The translations under genes and the position numbers were made by a program. Shown piece after piece: positions 26,742-35,165 of a DNA stretch of 64,000 bases. Within the stretch, counting starts at the first letter, position 1, and the number at the start of each line of letters is the position of its first letter. The stretch spans positions 1 through 64,000 of the forward strand of contig JAPPMF010000004.1 in NCBI GenBank assembly GCA_028819195.1, given 5' to 3'. Origin of the DNA: Bin55 sp028819195. GTDB lineage: Bacteria > Pseudomonadota > Gammaproteobacteria > Pseudomonadales > Azotimanducaceae. The notes below the pieces were generated by a model, which did no database searches, was not told the DNA's origin, and saw only the letters and a program-made list of their open reading frames with translations.

Positions 26742-27707
26742 GTGAAACTTTTGTTTAAGAACTCATCTGTCGTTGGACTAGCACTTTTGATTGTGAGTAC
26801 GACACCTGTAAGTGGAATTGGTCCGCTAATGACTGGGGAAATCGAGGATGGCGATGCTCAACGAGTTGAGATGCCGAGATTACCTGGTTCCTTTCATCGT
26901 GCTATCGAGTGGATGGCCCCAGAAGGAACTGAAGTCAAGCCAGGAGAATTAGTGCTTAAACTAGATCCAGGTGATTTAGAAACTCAACAAGAGACCGCAG
27001 AAATCAGAATCGATGAAGAACAGACTTCGATAGATTCGCAGTTGGCGAGTCATGAGTTAAGTATTTTTGATGCCGAAACAAATTTATACCGCTTAGAATC
27101 AGCACTCACGATTGCAGAACTCAACGCGATGGTTCCAAAAGAGACGATACCCGCCTTGACCTATGAGCGTAATCGACTTGCTTTATTAAATGCAACAAAC
27201 GCCTTGAAACGTGGGATAAGCCAGCTGGAAAATGCGATCTTTGCGCGTGACGAATACATTCCTCTAGCGGAATCTAAAATGGATCGGACCCGAGGGGAAC
27301 TCGATCGTCTTAGCGACGCCTTAGAAAAAACAGAGGTACTTGCGGAACAGCCAGGCCTCATTATCTATGCAGAGCATCCGTACACCGGTTTAAAGATATT
27401 CCCAGGGGAAAGTTACTCCGCGGGTACTTTGTTATTAATCGTTGCAAGTCGCGACGTATTACAGTTTCGTTTTTGGGTCCATGAAAGCGATGTGAGGAAG
27501 TTAGAATTGGGAGACACAGTCCTTGTTACTCCAGATGCAGTTGGCTCAACCGCGATCGGTACTAGTATAACTTGGATTTCGAGCCAAGCCTCAGAACGTG
27601 AAGATTGGAGTAACAGTGGATATTTTGAGGTCGTTACACGGCCGAGTGAAATCATTCCCGAATCATTCATTCCCGGTATGTCAGTTATGGGAGAATTAGT
27701 CAATTGA
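26742..27707 (+). CDS. Periplasmic adaptor (HlyD/MacA-like), first of three
   Basis: 321 residues from a GTG at 26742 that has GAGAGGA nine bases upstream; an earlier GTG at 26709 overlapping the ATPase stop is the alternative. An N-terminal hydrophobic signal (VVGLALLIVSTTPVSG) exports it. It has a short lipoyl-like half (GTEVKPGELVLKLDPGDLE), a helical hairpin with coiled-coil character (about 95-205), the second lipoyl-like half (GLIIYAEHPYTG) and a beta-barrel part. It probably bridges the permease to an outer-membrane channel; no TolC-like gene is in the operon. Confidence 0.8.
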   Translation: MKLLFKNSSVVGLALLIVSTTPVSGIGPLMTGEIEDGDAQRVEMPRLPGSFHRAIEWMAPEGTEVKPGELVLKLDPGDLETQQETAEIRIDEEQTSIDSQLASHELSIFDAETNLYRLESALTIAELNAMVPKETIPALTYERNRLALLNATNALKRGISQLENAIFARDEYIPLAESKMDRTRGELDRLSDALEKTEVLAEQPGLIIYAEHPYTGLKIFPGESYSAGTLLLIVASRDVLQFRFWVHESDVRKLELGDTVLVTPDAVGSTAIGTSITWISSQASEREDWSNSGYFEVVTRPSEIIPESFIPGMSVMGELVN

Positions 27708-28894
27708 ACAAATCTTATATCAAAAAGTTTAAATTTACATCGCTAGTGTGCGCCAATATTTTTGGTTTGTTGCTAGCGTCGCTTTTCGTGTCCACTGTAA
27801 CTGCTAAAGAATACATCACGATTGAGAAACAGGACACGGTGATTGAACTGTCGGCGAGTGGGATTGTCGACTCTGAGGACTTTATTTCTATTGGTGCGCC
27901 GCCGAACACCCGATGGCGAGCAAATATTGCCCAAATTGTGGAAGAAGGCAAAAGGGTCAGCAAAGGCGAACTTTTGGTTCGTTTTGAAGGTGGTCGAACC
28001 GATGAACATATTCGTGACTTACAAGCTCAGATAACTGAACTTGAAGGTCGTATGGAGTCTCAGAAAGAACAGTTATTGCAAGAATACGAACAAGAAAAGT
28101 TAGACTTGGCTAGTATGAAAAGTGATGCAGAACGTGCCACACGAAAAGCCGCTGTACCAGCCGATGTTTTTCCTGGAATCGAATACCAAAAACTAGTTGA
28201 AGAAAAACGCTTGGCCACTATTCTTTACCAACGAGCTTTACATCGAAAGACTTTAAATGACAAATCTCGAGAGAAACGAGATCTCTGGCAGGAGAAGAAT
28301 TTGACGAGAAATCAAACACGCTTAGCTGGTTCACAGGAGATTTTGAGTAGTTATACCGTGCGTTCACCACGCGCAGGAATCGCAGTGGTGGGTACAGATT
28401 GGGGCGGTCAAAAATTGGTCGCTGGATCTGATGTAAGTGTTGGGTTCACTGTCGTTAAGGTCGTAGACGATACCAAATTATTGATTCGTGCCTTCGTGCC
28501 TGAAAATGTAGCCGCAAAGATTAACGTTGGGCAGTCAGTGACAATTTTGAGTGAAGCTACCGGTTCTTCCGAACTGACAGGCCGGGTATTCTCGGTGGGT
28601 AATACGGTACGGCGAAAATCTAAGAATTCGCAAGAGATGGTAAGAGATTTCACGGTAAAACTCGACGATGATTATTCGGACGTGCTTAAGATTGGGGTTT
28701 CGGTACAACTAACCGTTGAAGTTGACCATATAGCAAATGCCATCGCAATTCCGAAAGAAGCACTAATTTACCGAGAAGGTGCGCCGGGAGTTTTCAAGCA
28801 AAATTCGTGGGTGCCCATAATATTGGGTGCTGCTAGTCAGGATGTCTTCATTGTTGAGAGTGGTATTGAAGTTGGTGACAAAATAAGATTATGA
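27704..28894 (+). CDS. Periplasmic adaptor (HlyD/MacA-like), second of three
   Basis: 396 residues, starting with TTG in a TTGA overlap with the previous gene; GGGAGA lies nine bases before. A signal-anchor helix (about 12-30) precedes a lipoyl half with VEEGKRVSKGELLVRFEG, a coiled-coil hairpin (about 100-205), the second lipoyl half (SYTVRSPRAGIAVV) and a beta-barrel/membrane-proximal region ending in IAIPKEAL, all typical of RND/MacA-type membrane fusion proteins. Differs clearly from its two neighbours, so this is not a recent duplication. Confidence 0.85.
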   Translation: MNKSYIKKFKFTSLVCANIFGLLLASLFVSTVTAKEYITIEKQDTVIELSASGIVDSEDFISIGAPPNTRWRANIAQIVEEGKRVSKGELLVRFEGGRTDEHIRDLQAQITELEGRMESQKEQLLQEYEQEKLDLASMKSDAERATRKAAVPADVFPGIEYQKLVEEKRLATILYQRALHRKTLNDKSREKRDLWQEKNLTRNQTRLAGSQEILSSYTVRSPRAGIAVVGTDWGGQKLVAGSDVSVGFTVVKVVDDTKLLIRAFVPENVAAKINVGQSVTILSEATGSSELTGRVFSVGNTVRRKSKNSQEMVRDFTVKLDDDYSDVLKIGVSVQLTVEVDHIANAIAIPKEALIYREGAPGVFKQNSWVPIILGAASQDVFIVESGIEVGDKIRL

Positions 28895-30096
28895 AAAACA
28901 GCCTTATTTGTTTGACGCTTGTGCTCGCGATTTCGATTCTTACGAGCGGTTGTGCTGTCGAGTCGACAACCTTATCGCAAGTTGTTGTGGAGCAAAGAGA
29001 TCATGAGTTCATAGTTACTGCTAGTGGCGATATCATCGCTACTGAATCCATTGAAGTTCGAGTTCCCGATACTGTGCGAACACAATATAGCATTGCTTGG
29101 ATGGTACCAGAGTTTTCAAAAGTGGAGGAAGGTGAAATCGTAGTCCGATTTGACGATCTCGACATTCGAAATCTTGTGAACGACAGTCAGTTGGATATCA
29201 TTGAGCAACAATCTTCAATCGATTCGTTTTTACGGGGTTCGGCGAATGAAAAAAGCCAAATCGTACATAACTCTATGCGCGTCGATGGCGAGACTAATAT
29301 AGCAGAGTCATACGAAGACGTGGATTTATCGTTCTTTAGTAAACACGAACAGATCGATCAATTAGGTGATCTCGAATACTTGCGAATGCAAGGTTCGTTT
29401 TATGATTGGCAGGGCGAGACTCACCAGCGTCGAAGTGATGCTGAATTAGGCAACCTAGAAGCACAGAAGAAGACACGTGAAGACGAGCTTAACAAGAACA
29501 AGTTGGTCCTTGAGAATATGACGATTACCAGTCCTGCTGACGGTACTTATGTTTACGCATCGAATTGGTGGGGCGAACAAGTACGAACAGGTTCTAACGT
29601 GTGGCCAGGTATGCAAGTAGGCATGATTCCGATTCGCGGAAAAGTGGAAGCCAGATTGTATGTACTTGAAATTGATGCGTTAGGTTTGGAAGTAGATCAG
29701 TTGGTAAGATTAAGGTTGCACAGTGATTTGTCGCAAGAGTTTACGGGGCGAATTACAAAGTTGTCGAATATCGCGTCGACGAAAGATAGAGTCAGTCCAA
29801 CTAAGTATTTCACGGTAAACGTTACCTTCGACAACATTGATCCAGATCTAATGAGAGTTGGAAGTAGTATAGATGCAAAGATTGTTACAGGAGAACTCGA
29901 CGACGCTTTGCTCGTACCGCAGCAAGCTGTGCATCATGATGCCGAGTCTTCGTATGTCTTTGTAGTAACCGATGGTGTAGCGGAACGCCGTGATGTGGAA
30001 GTTGGCCATAGAAGCCCTACTTTGATTCAGATTGTGGGCGGTCTATCGGCTGGCGAATCGATTAGCCTAGTCAAGCCGGCAACACCTTCAGCCTAG
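28891..30096 (+). CDS. Periplasmic adaptor lipoprotein (HlyD/MacA-like), third of three
   Basis: 401 residues with a lipoprotein signal: MKNSLICLTL, a hydrophobic core and lipobox LTSGC with Cys21. Lipoyl halves are visible as PEFSKVEEGEIVVRFDD and MTITSPADGTYVY, separated by a helical hairpin (about 100-205). The end carries the LLVPQQAVHHD stretch of membrane fusion proteins. ATG start in an ATGA overlap with the second adaptor. Membrane anchoring differs among the three adaptors, which suggests division of labour within one complex. Confidence 0.85.
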   Translation: MKNSLICLTLVLAISILTSGCAVESTTLSQVVVEQRDHEFIVTASGDIIATESIEVRVPDTVRTQYSIAWMVPEFSKVEEGEIVVRFDDLDIRNLVNDSQLDIIEQQSSIDSFLRGSANEKSQIVHNSMRVDGETNIAESYEDVDLSFFSKHEQIDQLGDLEYLRMQGSFYDWQGETHQRRSDAELGNLEAQKKTREDELNKNKLVLENMTITSPADGTYVYASNWWGEQVRTGSNVWPGMQVGMIPIRGKVEARLYVLEIDALGLEVDQLVRLRLHSDLSQEFTGRITKLSNIASTKDRVSPTKYFTVNVTFDNIDPDLMRVGSSIDAKIVTGELDDALLVPQQAVHHDAESSYVFVVTDGVAERRDVEVGHRSPTLIQIVGGLSAGESISLVKPATPSA

Positions 30097-30131
30097 ATTG
30101 CTCCAACTGATTCAGATTAAGTAGTTCTTCG

Positions 30132-31385
30132 TTGGCGCTCACACAATTCTTATCCGACCTACGGTTGGCGTTAGGCGAGTTAACGCATAAACCACTTCGG
30201 ACTTTTCTCACTCTATTGGGAATGATTTTTGGTGTCGGAGCAGTCATCGCAATGCTCGCGGTCAGTGAAGGTGGGCGCCGTGAATCCATGAAGATGATCG
30301 AAGGTATGGGCCTACGAAATATCATTGTGGAAGATGATCCGAAAGAAGATTTAGAAGAACTTCGAAAAGTTTCTGCCGGACTCTCACTTGCAGATGCTAA
30401 AACAATTGAAGAAACAATGCCCTTCGTTGAAAATTGGGCTGGTATACGTGAATTAGAGGTTTGGTCAGTTTTTTCGAGGGAACCGAACAGCAATCCGACT
30501 CAACAACCGGAAGTCTGGGCAGTGAGTCCAAGTTTTTTTGAGTTGTCGAGTTTAGCGGTAGACGAGGGCAGGTTGTTTACCGAGGATGATAACGAGAATT
30601 TTTTACCAGTTGCAGTATTAGGAGAAACGGCAGCGCGCGAACTCTTTCCTAATGGCCGAGCAATTGGTCAGTTTATCAAAGTCAATTACCAATGGTTTGA
30701 AGTAATTGGCATACTGATTGATCGGCAGGTTGCGAGCGACGAGTTTCAAGGTGAGAATGTTGGCGGCGAAAGCGATCGTGTGTATATACCGTTGTTTACC
30801 GGTCTTAATCGCCTCAAGCAAGAAGTATTTGCGTCGGAAATATCATCACTCAAACTCCGCATCGCTGAAACCGAAAAGGAAATGGGGCCAGCAAGTAACG
30901 CCATCCAACAGCAATTGATTAGACGACATGGGGGTCAAGAAGACGTTCGAATGGTGATCCCGACGGATTTACTTGCTCAGCAACGTGCGACGCAACGTAT
31001 TTTTACGATTGTTATGAGTGCTGTAGCAGGCATTTCGCTCATTGTCGGGGGCATTGGGATCATGAACATCATGCTTGCCAATGTGATGGAACGAAAGTCT
31101 GAAATCGGGTTACTTCGTGCTGTAGGAGCTACCCGTGCTGATGTAGTACGACAGTTTATCGTTGAAACGACAGTGATTGCATTAGCTGGGGCTAGTTTGG
31201 GAGTCATTGCTGGGATAGGAATAGCTTATGGCATTGCCTTTTTCGCCAAGTGGGCCGTTGCATGGGACGCATTCATCATTTTGGCTTCCGTAAGTGTCTG
31301 CGTGACGATAGCCGTTGGTTTTGGTGTTTATCCTGCGATGTCAGCTTCACGACTCGATCCCGTAGCTGCCTTGCAGTCAGAATAA
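30132..31385 (+). CDS. MacB-like ABC transporter permease
   Basis: 417 residues in the MacB/FtsX layout: one membrane helix near the N-terminus (TLLGMIFGVGAVIAMLAVSE), a periplasmic domain of about 240 residues, then three helices. The motif IVGGIGIMNIMLANVMERK and the following EIGLLRAVGATR are characteristic of type VII exporters. It would convert ATP hydrolysis by the first gene product into movement of the periplasmic adaptors. TTG start at 30132, 35 bases after the third adaptor. The closest classes export macrolides, peptides or lipoproteins; cargo unknown. Confidence 0.9.
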   Translation: MALTQFLSDLRLALGELTHKPLRTFLTLLGMIFGVGAVIAMLAVSEGGRRESMKMIEGMGLRNIIVEDDPKEDLEELRKVSAGLSLADAKTIEETMPFVENWAGIRELEVWSVFSREPNSNPTQQPEVWAVSPSFFELSSLAVDEGRLFTEDDNENFLPVAVLGETAARELFPNGRAIGQFIKVNYQWFEVIGILIDRQVASDEFQGENVGGESDRVYIPLFTGLNRLKQEVFASEISSLKLRIAETEKEMGPASNAIQQQLIRRHGGQEDVRMVIPTDLLAQQRATQRIFTIVMSAVAGISLIVGGIGIMNIMLANVMERKSEIGLLRAVGATRADVVRQFIVETTVIALAGASLGVIAGIGIAYGIAFFAKWAVAWDAFIILASVSVCVTIAVGFGVYPAMSASRLDPVAALQSE

Positions 31386-31467
31386 TTCTCAACAATTAAT
31401 TCCACTGGTCTTGTCAGTTTATTAGGTCTGAGTACCGATCCAGTCGTTCAATAGAATTTTTTTGAAC

Positions 31468-31557
31468 TGGCGGAGAGGGAGGGATTCGAACCCTCGATGA
31501 GTTTAACCCCATACGCGCTTTCCAAGCGCGCTCCTTCGGCCTCTCGGACACCTCTCC
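31468..31557 (-). tRNA. tRNA-Ser (GGA)
   Basis: Minus-strand cloverleaf with acceptor GGAGAGG/CCTCTCC, discriminator G, encoded CCA, anticodon loop CTTGGAAAG giving GGA, and a long variable arm, as expected for class II tRNA-Ser. 90 bases. Its 5' end lies five bases after the T run of the 4.5S RNA gene on the same strand. Confidence 0.96.
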
Positions 31558-31562
31558 TAATG

Positions 31563-31683
31563 AAAAAAGGGTGGCGGCACAGCCAACCGAAACTCCGGCA
31601 CCCGATACAGATGCTACCGCTGCTCCTTTCCAGGCCTGACGGGGTTTACAAACGATCGTCGCGAAGGGATCAACTAGGCCGCC
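31563..31683 (-). ncRNA. ffs: 4.5S signal recognition particle RNA
   Basis: RNA scaffold of the bacterial signal recognition particle with Ffh. On the minus strand the conserved tip reads GTCAGGCCTGGAAAGGAGC AGC, the counterpart of the E. coli GGAA tetraloop and asymmetric loop region, and the ends GGCGGCC and GCTGTGCCGCC pair to close a single long hairpin. A CCACCC followed by six Ts ends the gene. It is about 115 bases without the T tail. Confidence 0.93.
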
Positions 31684-31715
31684 ATTTGACCTACAACTAT
31701 GTGTAGATTCACAAA

Positions 31716-31721
31716 ATTATA
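31716..31721 (-). promoter_or_regulatory. -10 box for 4.5S RNA
   Basis: A perfect TATAAT on the minus strand lies 32 bases before the mature 5' end of the 4.5S RNA. That predicts a 5' leader of about 25 bases, like the leader RNase P removes from E. coli 4.5S RNA. No clear -35 box. Confidence 0.5.
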
Positions 31722-31773
31722 GAGACACTAGAAAAGACTGTGTTTACAGTTAAGCACACACCGAAATCGTAGT

Positions 31774-32772
31774 TCACTTTTGGGGTTCTGCTCTATCTTC
31801 CAGCTCGTATTTTTTCAAATAATTTGCTAGTTGATTTCGAGTTAACCCAAGTCGTGCTGCGGCGTTCGACTTCACAAAATTTGAAACACGAAGTGCTTCT
31901 TGTACAGCTTTGATTTCAAAATCTCTCACAGCTTGTTTGAGGTCTGTTGGAATAGTATTGGCGATAATTTTGGGTGACGCTCCTTTGAGACCCGGTCTAT
32001 ACGGCGAGTCAAATGGATCAAAAATAATCTCGTTAATCGGTTTGTCGGGAGGGGATCGGTATACTGCGCGTTCGACAACATTCTTTAACTCGCGAATGTT
32101 TCCTGGCCATGCATATTCTTCCATTCGTGCTTGTGCCGAGGAAGTAAATCCTTGGAACACTTCCAATTGTAATTCACTAGCCATTGCAACACCAAAATGT
32201 TCAGCTAATAGGAGTACGTCACCTTCACGTTCCCGTAACGGAGGTAATGTAATTACGTCAAACGCTAGTCGGTCCAATAAGTCGATGCGAAACTTACCTG
32301 TTTTTGCTAGTGAAGGTAGGTCTTCATTAGTAGCAGCGACGATACGAACATTGGTTGTGATGGGATTACTACCGCCGACTCGTTCAAACTGACCGTATTC
32401 AATTACTCGGAGAATTTTTTCTTGAACTCTAGTCGATGTGGTCGCTAACTCATCGAGGAACAATGTGCCCGTATGCGCTCGTTCAAATCTACCTTGATGT
32501 CTTCGAGTAGCGCCAGTAAATGAACCAGCTTCGTGTCCGAACAATTCAGTTTCGAGCAAGGTTTCATTTAGTGAAGCACAATTCAATTGAATATACACGG
32601 ACTCCCATCGTGGTGATAAGTAATGTATACGCGAGGCAAATAATTCTTTACCGGTACCACGCTCGCCTACAATGAGTACGGGTTTGTTCAGCGCCGCGAT
32701 GAGTGATGCTTCATCCAAGGCTTTGAGGAATACAGTAGATTCACCGACGAGTTTTATGTTAGACAAATTCAT
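31774..32772 (-). CDS. pspF: Sigma-54 activator of the phage shock genes
   Basis: 332 residues: an AAA+ sigma-54 activator with no N-terminal receiver, as in PspF, whose activity is held back by PspA. Walker A GERGTGKE (36-43), the sigma-54 contact loop GSFTGA (83-88), Walker B TLFLDE (103-108) and the R-finger region LRERE follow in order. The C-terminal helix-turn-helix is AAARLGLTRNQLANYLKK. The contact loop is usually GAFTGA; the A-to-S change is noteworthy. Divergent from pspA, with a sigma-54 promoter between them. Confidence 0.93.
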   Translation of the reverse strand: MNLSNIKLVGESTVFLKALDEASLIAALNKPVLIVGERGTGKELFASRIHYLSPRWESVYIQLNCASLNETLLETELFGHEAGSFTGATRRHQGRFERAHTGTLFLDELATTSTRVQEKILRVIEYGQFERVGGSNPITTNVRIVAATNEDLPSLAKTGKFRIDLLDRLAFDVITLPPLREREGDVLLLAEHFGVAMASELQLEVFQGFTSSAQARMEEYAWPGNIRELKNVVERAVYRSPPDKPINEIIFDPFDSPYRPGLKGASPKIIANTIPTDLKQAVRDFEIKAVQEALRVSNFVKSNAAARLGLTRNQLANYLKKYELEDRAEPQK

Positions 32773-32867
32773 AAGGATTAGTTACGTCATTCTGTGTGAT
32801 GGTAATTGAAGAAAATCTCCGTTATTGGAAATGAACTCACGCCCATTCTTGTTCATGAAAACAAGTG

Positions 32868-32885
32868 TTGGCACGATAATTGCTT
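32868..32885 (+). promoter_or_regulatory. Sigma-54 promoter of pspA
   Basis: TTGGCACGATAATTGCTT matches the -24/-12 consensus (TGGCAC then TTGC at correct spacing) without a mismatch in the key GG and GC. It lies 52 bases before the pspA ATG and points to it. A dyad CTTGTT...AACAAG at 32848-32865 sits just upstream, unusually close for an activator site. Confidence 0.9.
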
Positions 32886-32936
32886 GTGTATTGGAAACAC
32901 TATTTCTCTTTCCTATTTAGACAACGGAGTTTTACT

Positions 32937-33605
32937 ATGGGAATATTTTCAAGAGTGTCAGATATTGTAAATTCAAATCTGAACGCGATGCTGGATAAAG
33001 CGGAAAACCCCGAAAAGATGGTTCGCCTGATTATCCAAGAAATGGAAGAAACTTTAGTGGAAGTTCGAACTTCTGCTGCTCGAGGACTAGCAGATAAAAA
33101 AGAACTCGAACGACGCCGAGGAGTCTTCCAGCACGAGGCTACCGAATGGCGGCAAAAGGCAGAAATTGCCGTTAAACGGGATCGAGACGACTTAGCAAAA
33201 GGTGCTTTGATCGAAGCGAAAAAAGCTGCTGAAATGGTTGATGCATTAAGCAAAGATCTAGACAACATTGAAACAATGTTGGTCAAAATGAACGACGACA
33301 TCAACACGTTGACACAGAAATTAAAAGATGCCAAGTTACGTCAAGCCGCGTTAGTCGTACGAGGTCGCAGCGCTAAAGCGAGACTCAACGTTCGTCAACA
33401 ACTCACCGAACGCAATGTTGATGAAGCGATGATTCGGTTCGAAAAGTACGAACGTAAAATTGACGATTTGGAAGGAGCAGTTGAATCTTATGATATGGGA
33501 CAACGTAACCTCGCCGACGAGATCAGTGAATTGGAAGCTGATGAACAAATCGAAAACGAGCTACAGGATCTCAAACGTTCTTTAAGTGATAAGGCAGAAT
33601 CCTAG
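32937..33605 (+). CDS. pspA: Phage shock protein A
   Basis: 222-residue PspA/IM30/ESCRT-III-like protein: almost entirely coiled-coil helices, beginning MGIFSRVSDIVNSNLNAMLDKAENPEKM in two parts typical of the family's membrane-binding first helix. It maintains inner-membrane integrity under envelope stress and binds PspF to shut it off. GGAG seven bases before the ATG at 32937 fixes the start; the longer open frame to 32880 runs into the promoter. First gene of pspABC. Confidence 0.96.
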   Translation: MGIFSRVSDIVNSNLNAMLDKAENPEKMVRLIIQEMEETLVEVRTSAARGLADKKELERRRGVFQHEATEWRQKAEIAVKRDRDDLAKGALIEAKKAAEMVDALSKDLDNIETMLVKMNDDINTLTQKLKDAKLRQAALVVRGRSAKARLNVRQQLTERNVDEAMIRFEKYERKIDDLEGAVESYDMGQRNLADEISELEADEQIENELQDLKRSLSDKAES

Positions 33606-33687
33606 CAAAGTTCAGTCCTTGACTAGGCGAAAACAGTCTTCGCATGATAACAATTGGACATATTCAAACTAATTTAGGAATCCTATC

Positions 33688-33936
33688 ATGGAATTAATTT
33701 TATCCCTCTTTTTCGTCGGTGGCCTCTGTTTCATCGTTATCGTTCTACCATTATGGTTGATCCTACACTTTGCAAGAAACAAGCGCGCTCACCGGATTTT
33801 GGCTCGAGAAGATCGAGAAGAATTAAAGATCCTAGAAGAACGTGCTGAAGAGCTCGACGAACGGGTTCAAAATCTCGAAGCAATTTTAGATCGTGATGTC
33901 CCTCGATGGCGTAGTTCTGCAAGTCATACTGAGTAA
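33688..33936 (+). CDS. pspB: Phage shock protein B
   Basis: 82 residues: one N-terminal membrane helix (FVGGLCFIVIVLPLWLILHF), then a charged coiled coil (LKILEERAEELDERVQNLEAI in two heptad stretches). PspB works with PspC in the inner membrane to draw PspA away from PspF. AGGA eight bases before the ATG. Placed between pspA and pspC, 24 bases from the latter. Confidence 0.92.
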   Translation: MELILSLFFVGGLCFIVIVLPLWLILHFARNKRAHRILAREDREELKILEERAEELDERVQNLEAILDRDVPRWRSSASHTE

Positions 33937-33960
33937 CCATACCCAAGGAGTTATGAAATT

Positions 33961-34452
33961 ATGAACCGTCGAAGCAGAAAATACGATTATTACGAGAGGG
34001 AATCCCAAAAACCCTTCAGGCGACTCTATCGAGACCGTATAAATGGTAAGTTCTTAGGCGTCTGTACTGGGATAGCTAACTACTTCGGAATCGACCCAGT
34101 AGTTATTCGCATTGTCTGGATTATATTGAGTTTTTTCTGGTGGTATGTGACGATTCCAAGTTACTTCATCTTGTATATCATTCTTGACGACGCACCAGCC
34201 GACGAAGAAATGGCACAAGACTCAGAAGTTGTTTCCCGGTATCGTCGAAGAAAACGGCGACGTTCGCAACATTCCCATAGGGGTAGTGAGCGCAGTGAAG
34301 AACACTACGAGGATTTTTACGGTATTCGACAACGAGTTTCTTTCGTCAAACGAGACATCACGCGGATGGAGAAGAAAGTTGGTCGACTCGAGTCCTACGT
34401 CACTTCTCAACGATTCAATTTGGATAAAGAATTTCAAAATCTAGGATCTTGA
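33961..34452 (+). CDS. pspC: Phage shock protein C
   Basis: 163 residues with the PspC domain: LYRDRINGKFLGVCTGIANYF split over residues 22-42, then a membrane helix (IVRIVWIILSFFW region) and a second hydrophobic segment (YFILYIILDD). The C-terminal half is basic then coiled coil. AAGGAG ten bases upstream. Its last 19 bases overlap the 3' end of the convergent glycerophosphodiesterase gene. Confidence 0.93.
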   Translation: MNRRSRKYDYYERESQKPFRRLYRDRINGKFLGVCTGIANYFGIDPVVIRIVWIILSFFWWYVTIPSYFILYIILDDAPADEEMAQDSEVVSRYRRRKRRRSQHSHRGSERSEEHYEDFYGIRQRVSFVKRDITRMEKKVGRLESYVTSQRFNLDKEFQNLGS

Positions 34453-35138
34453 ATAAAACAGTGAGGGATGTCTGTGATGATCGCAGAAATTCCCCAGTTA
34501 TTCAGTTGATGTCCTCGACCAAGATCGTTCACGGTAAAAACCGTAAGAGTCAAGCCAAGACTCCTTACTGTTGCCACGCGATTCTTATCTAAACCAATAT
34601 CAGAAACAATCAGGTCATCTACCTGGAGTCGCTGACCTTCGGTAATGATATCGTCATCAAGGACGACTGCTAAAATACCGATTCTTGAATTGCGACCTCG
34701 TCGGTCGTACTTACGAAAGCTAATCAATTCAGCGATGTGAAATGAGGAGATCATGATGGTATTATCAGGGAACTCTCTAATAATACCTGCTACGTATTCT
34801 CCTGAACCAATCCCCTTGAGCTCGACATTGAGTAACGTATTCACTGGCGTAATATTGATCACTTCTTCCAAAGTAGGGATAGTTTCACCCTGACCAAAAT
34901 CAAACGTTCGAAGTTCATGAAACGTGAATTTTGACAGTTTTCCGGTTCGATTACTGGTTCGATCGATGCTGTCGTCGTGAATGACGACGACTTGATTTTC
35001 TACGATATGAACGTCGCACTCGATTCCATGAGCACCATCTGCAACTGCACGAACAAATGAACGAAGTGTGTTTTCTGGTTCTAGAGTAGGAGAACCACGA
35101 TGGCCAATGATATTCAAGTTTCTATCTTTTATCAACAT
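34434..35138 (-). CDS. Glycerophosphodiester phosphodiesterase
   Basis: 234 residues of the UgpQ-like family, cytoplasmic because no signal is present. It hydrolyses glycerophosphodiesters to glycerol 3-phosphate and an alcohol. Catalytic residues are in IGHRGSPTLEPENT (His and Arg near 12-13, Glu downstream), ECDVH and VIHDDSIDRTSN, and NVELKG supplies a metal ligand. ATG at 35138, divergent from dnaX with 27 bases between. Its 3' end overlaps pspC. Confidence 0.92.
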   Translation of the reverse strand: MLIKDRNLNIIGHRGSPTLEPENTLRSFVRAVADGAHGIECDVHIVENQVVVIHDDSIDRTSNRTGKLSKFTFHELRTFDFGQGETIPTLEEVINITPVNTLLNVELKGIGSGEYVAGIIREFPDNTIMISSFHIAELISFRKYDRRGRNSRIGILAVVLDDDIITEGQRLQVDDLIVSDIGLDKNRVATVRSLGLTLTVFTVNDLGRGHQLNNWGISAIITDIPHCFIQDPRF

Positions 35139-35165
35139 TGCTAACTATCTTTACAATGTTAAACA

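Noticed and set aside
31497..31706. Plus-strand frame over tRNA-Ser and 4.5S RNA
   Set aside because: It is antisense to two clear RNA genes and has no ribosome binding site.
34387..34392. CTCGAG avoidance as evidence for the restriction specificity
   Set aside because: CTCGAG sites are present here and at several other places (for example near 15481 and 39418), so no avoidance is visible by eye; a genome-wide count would be needed.
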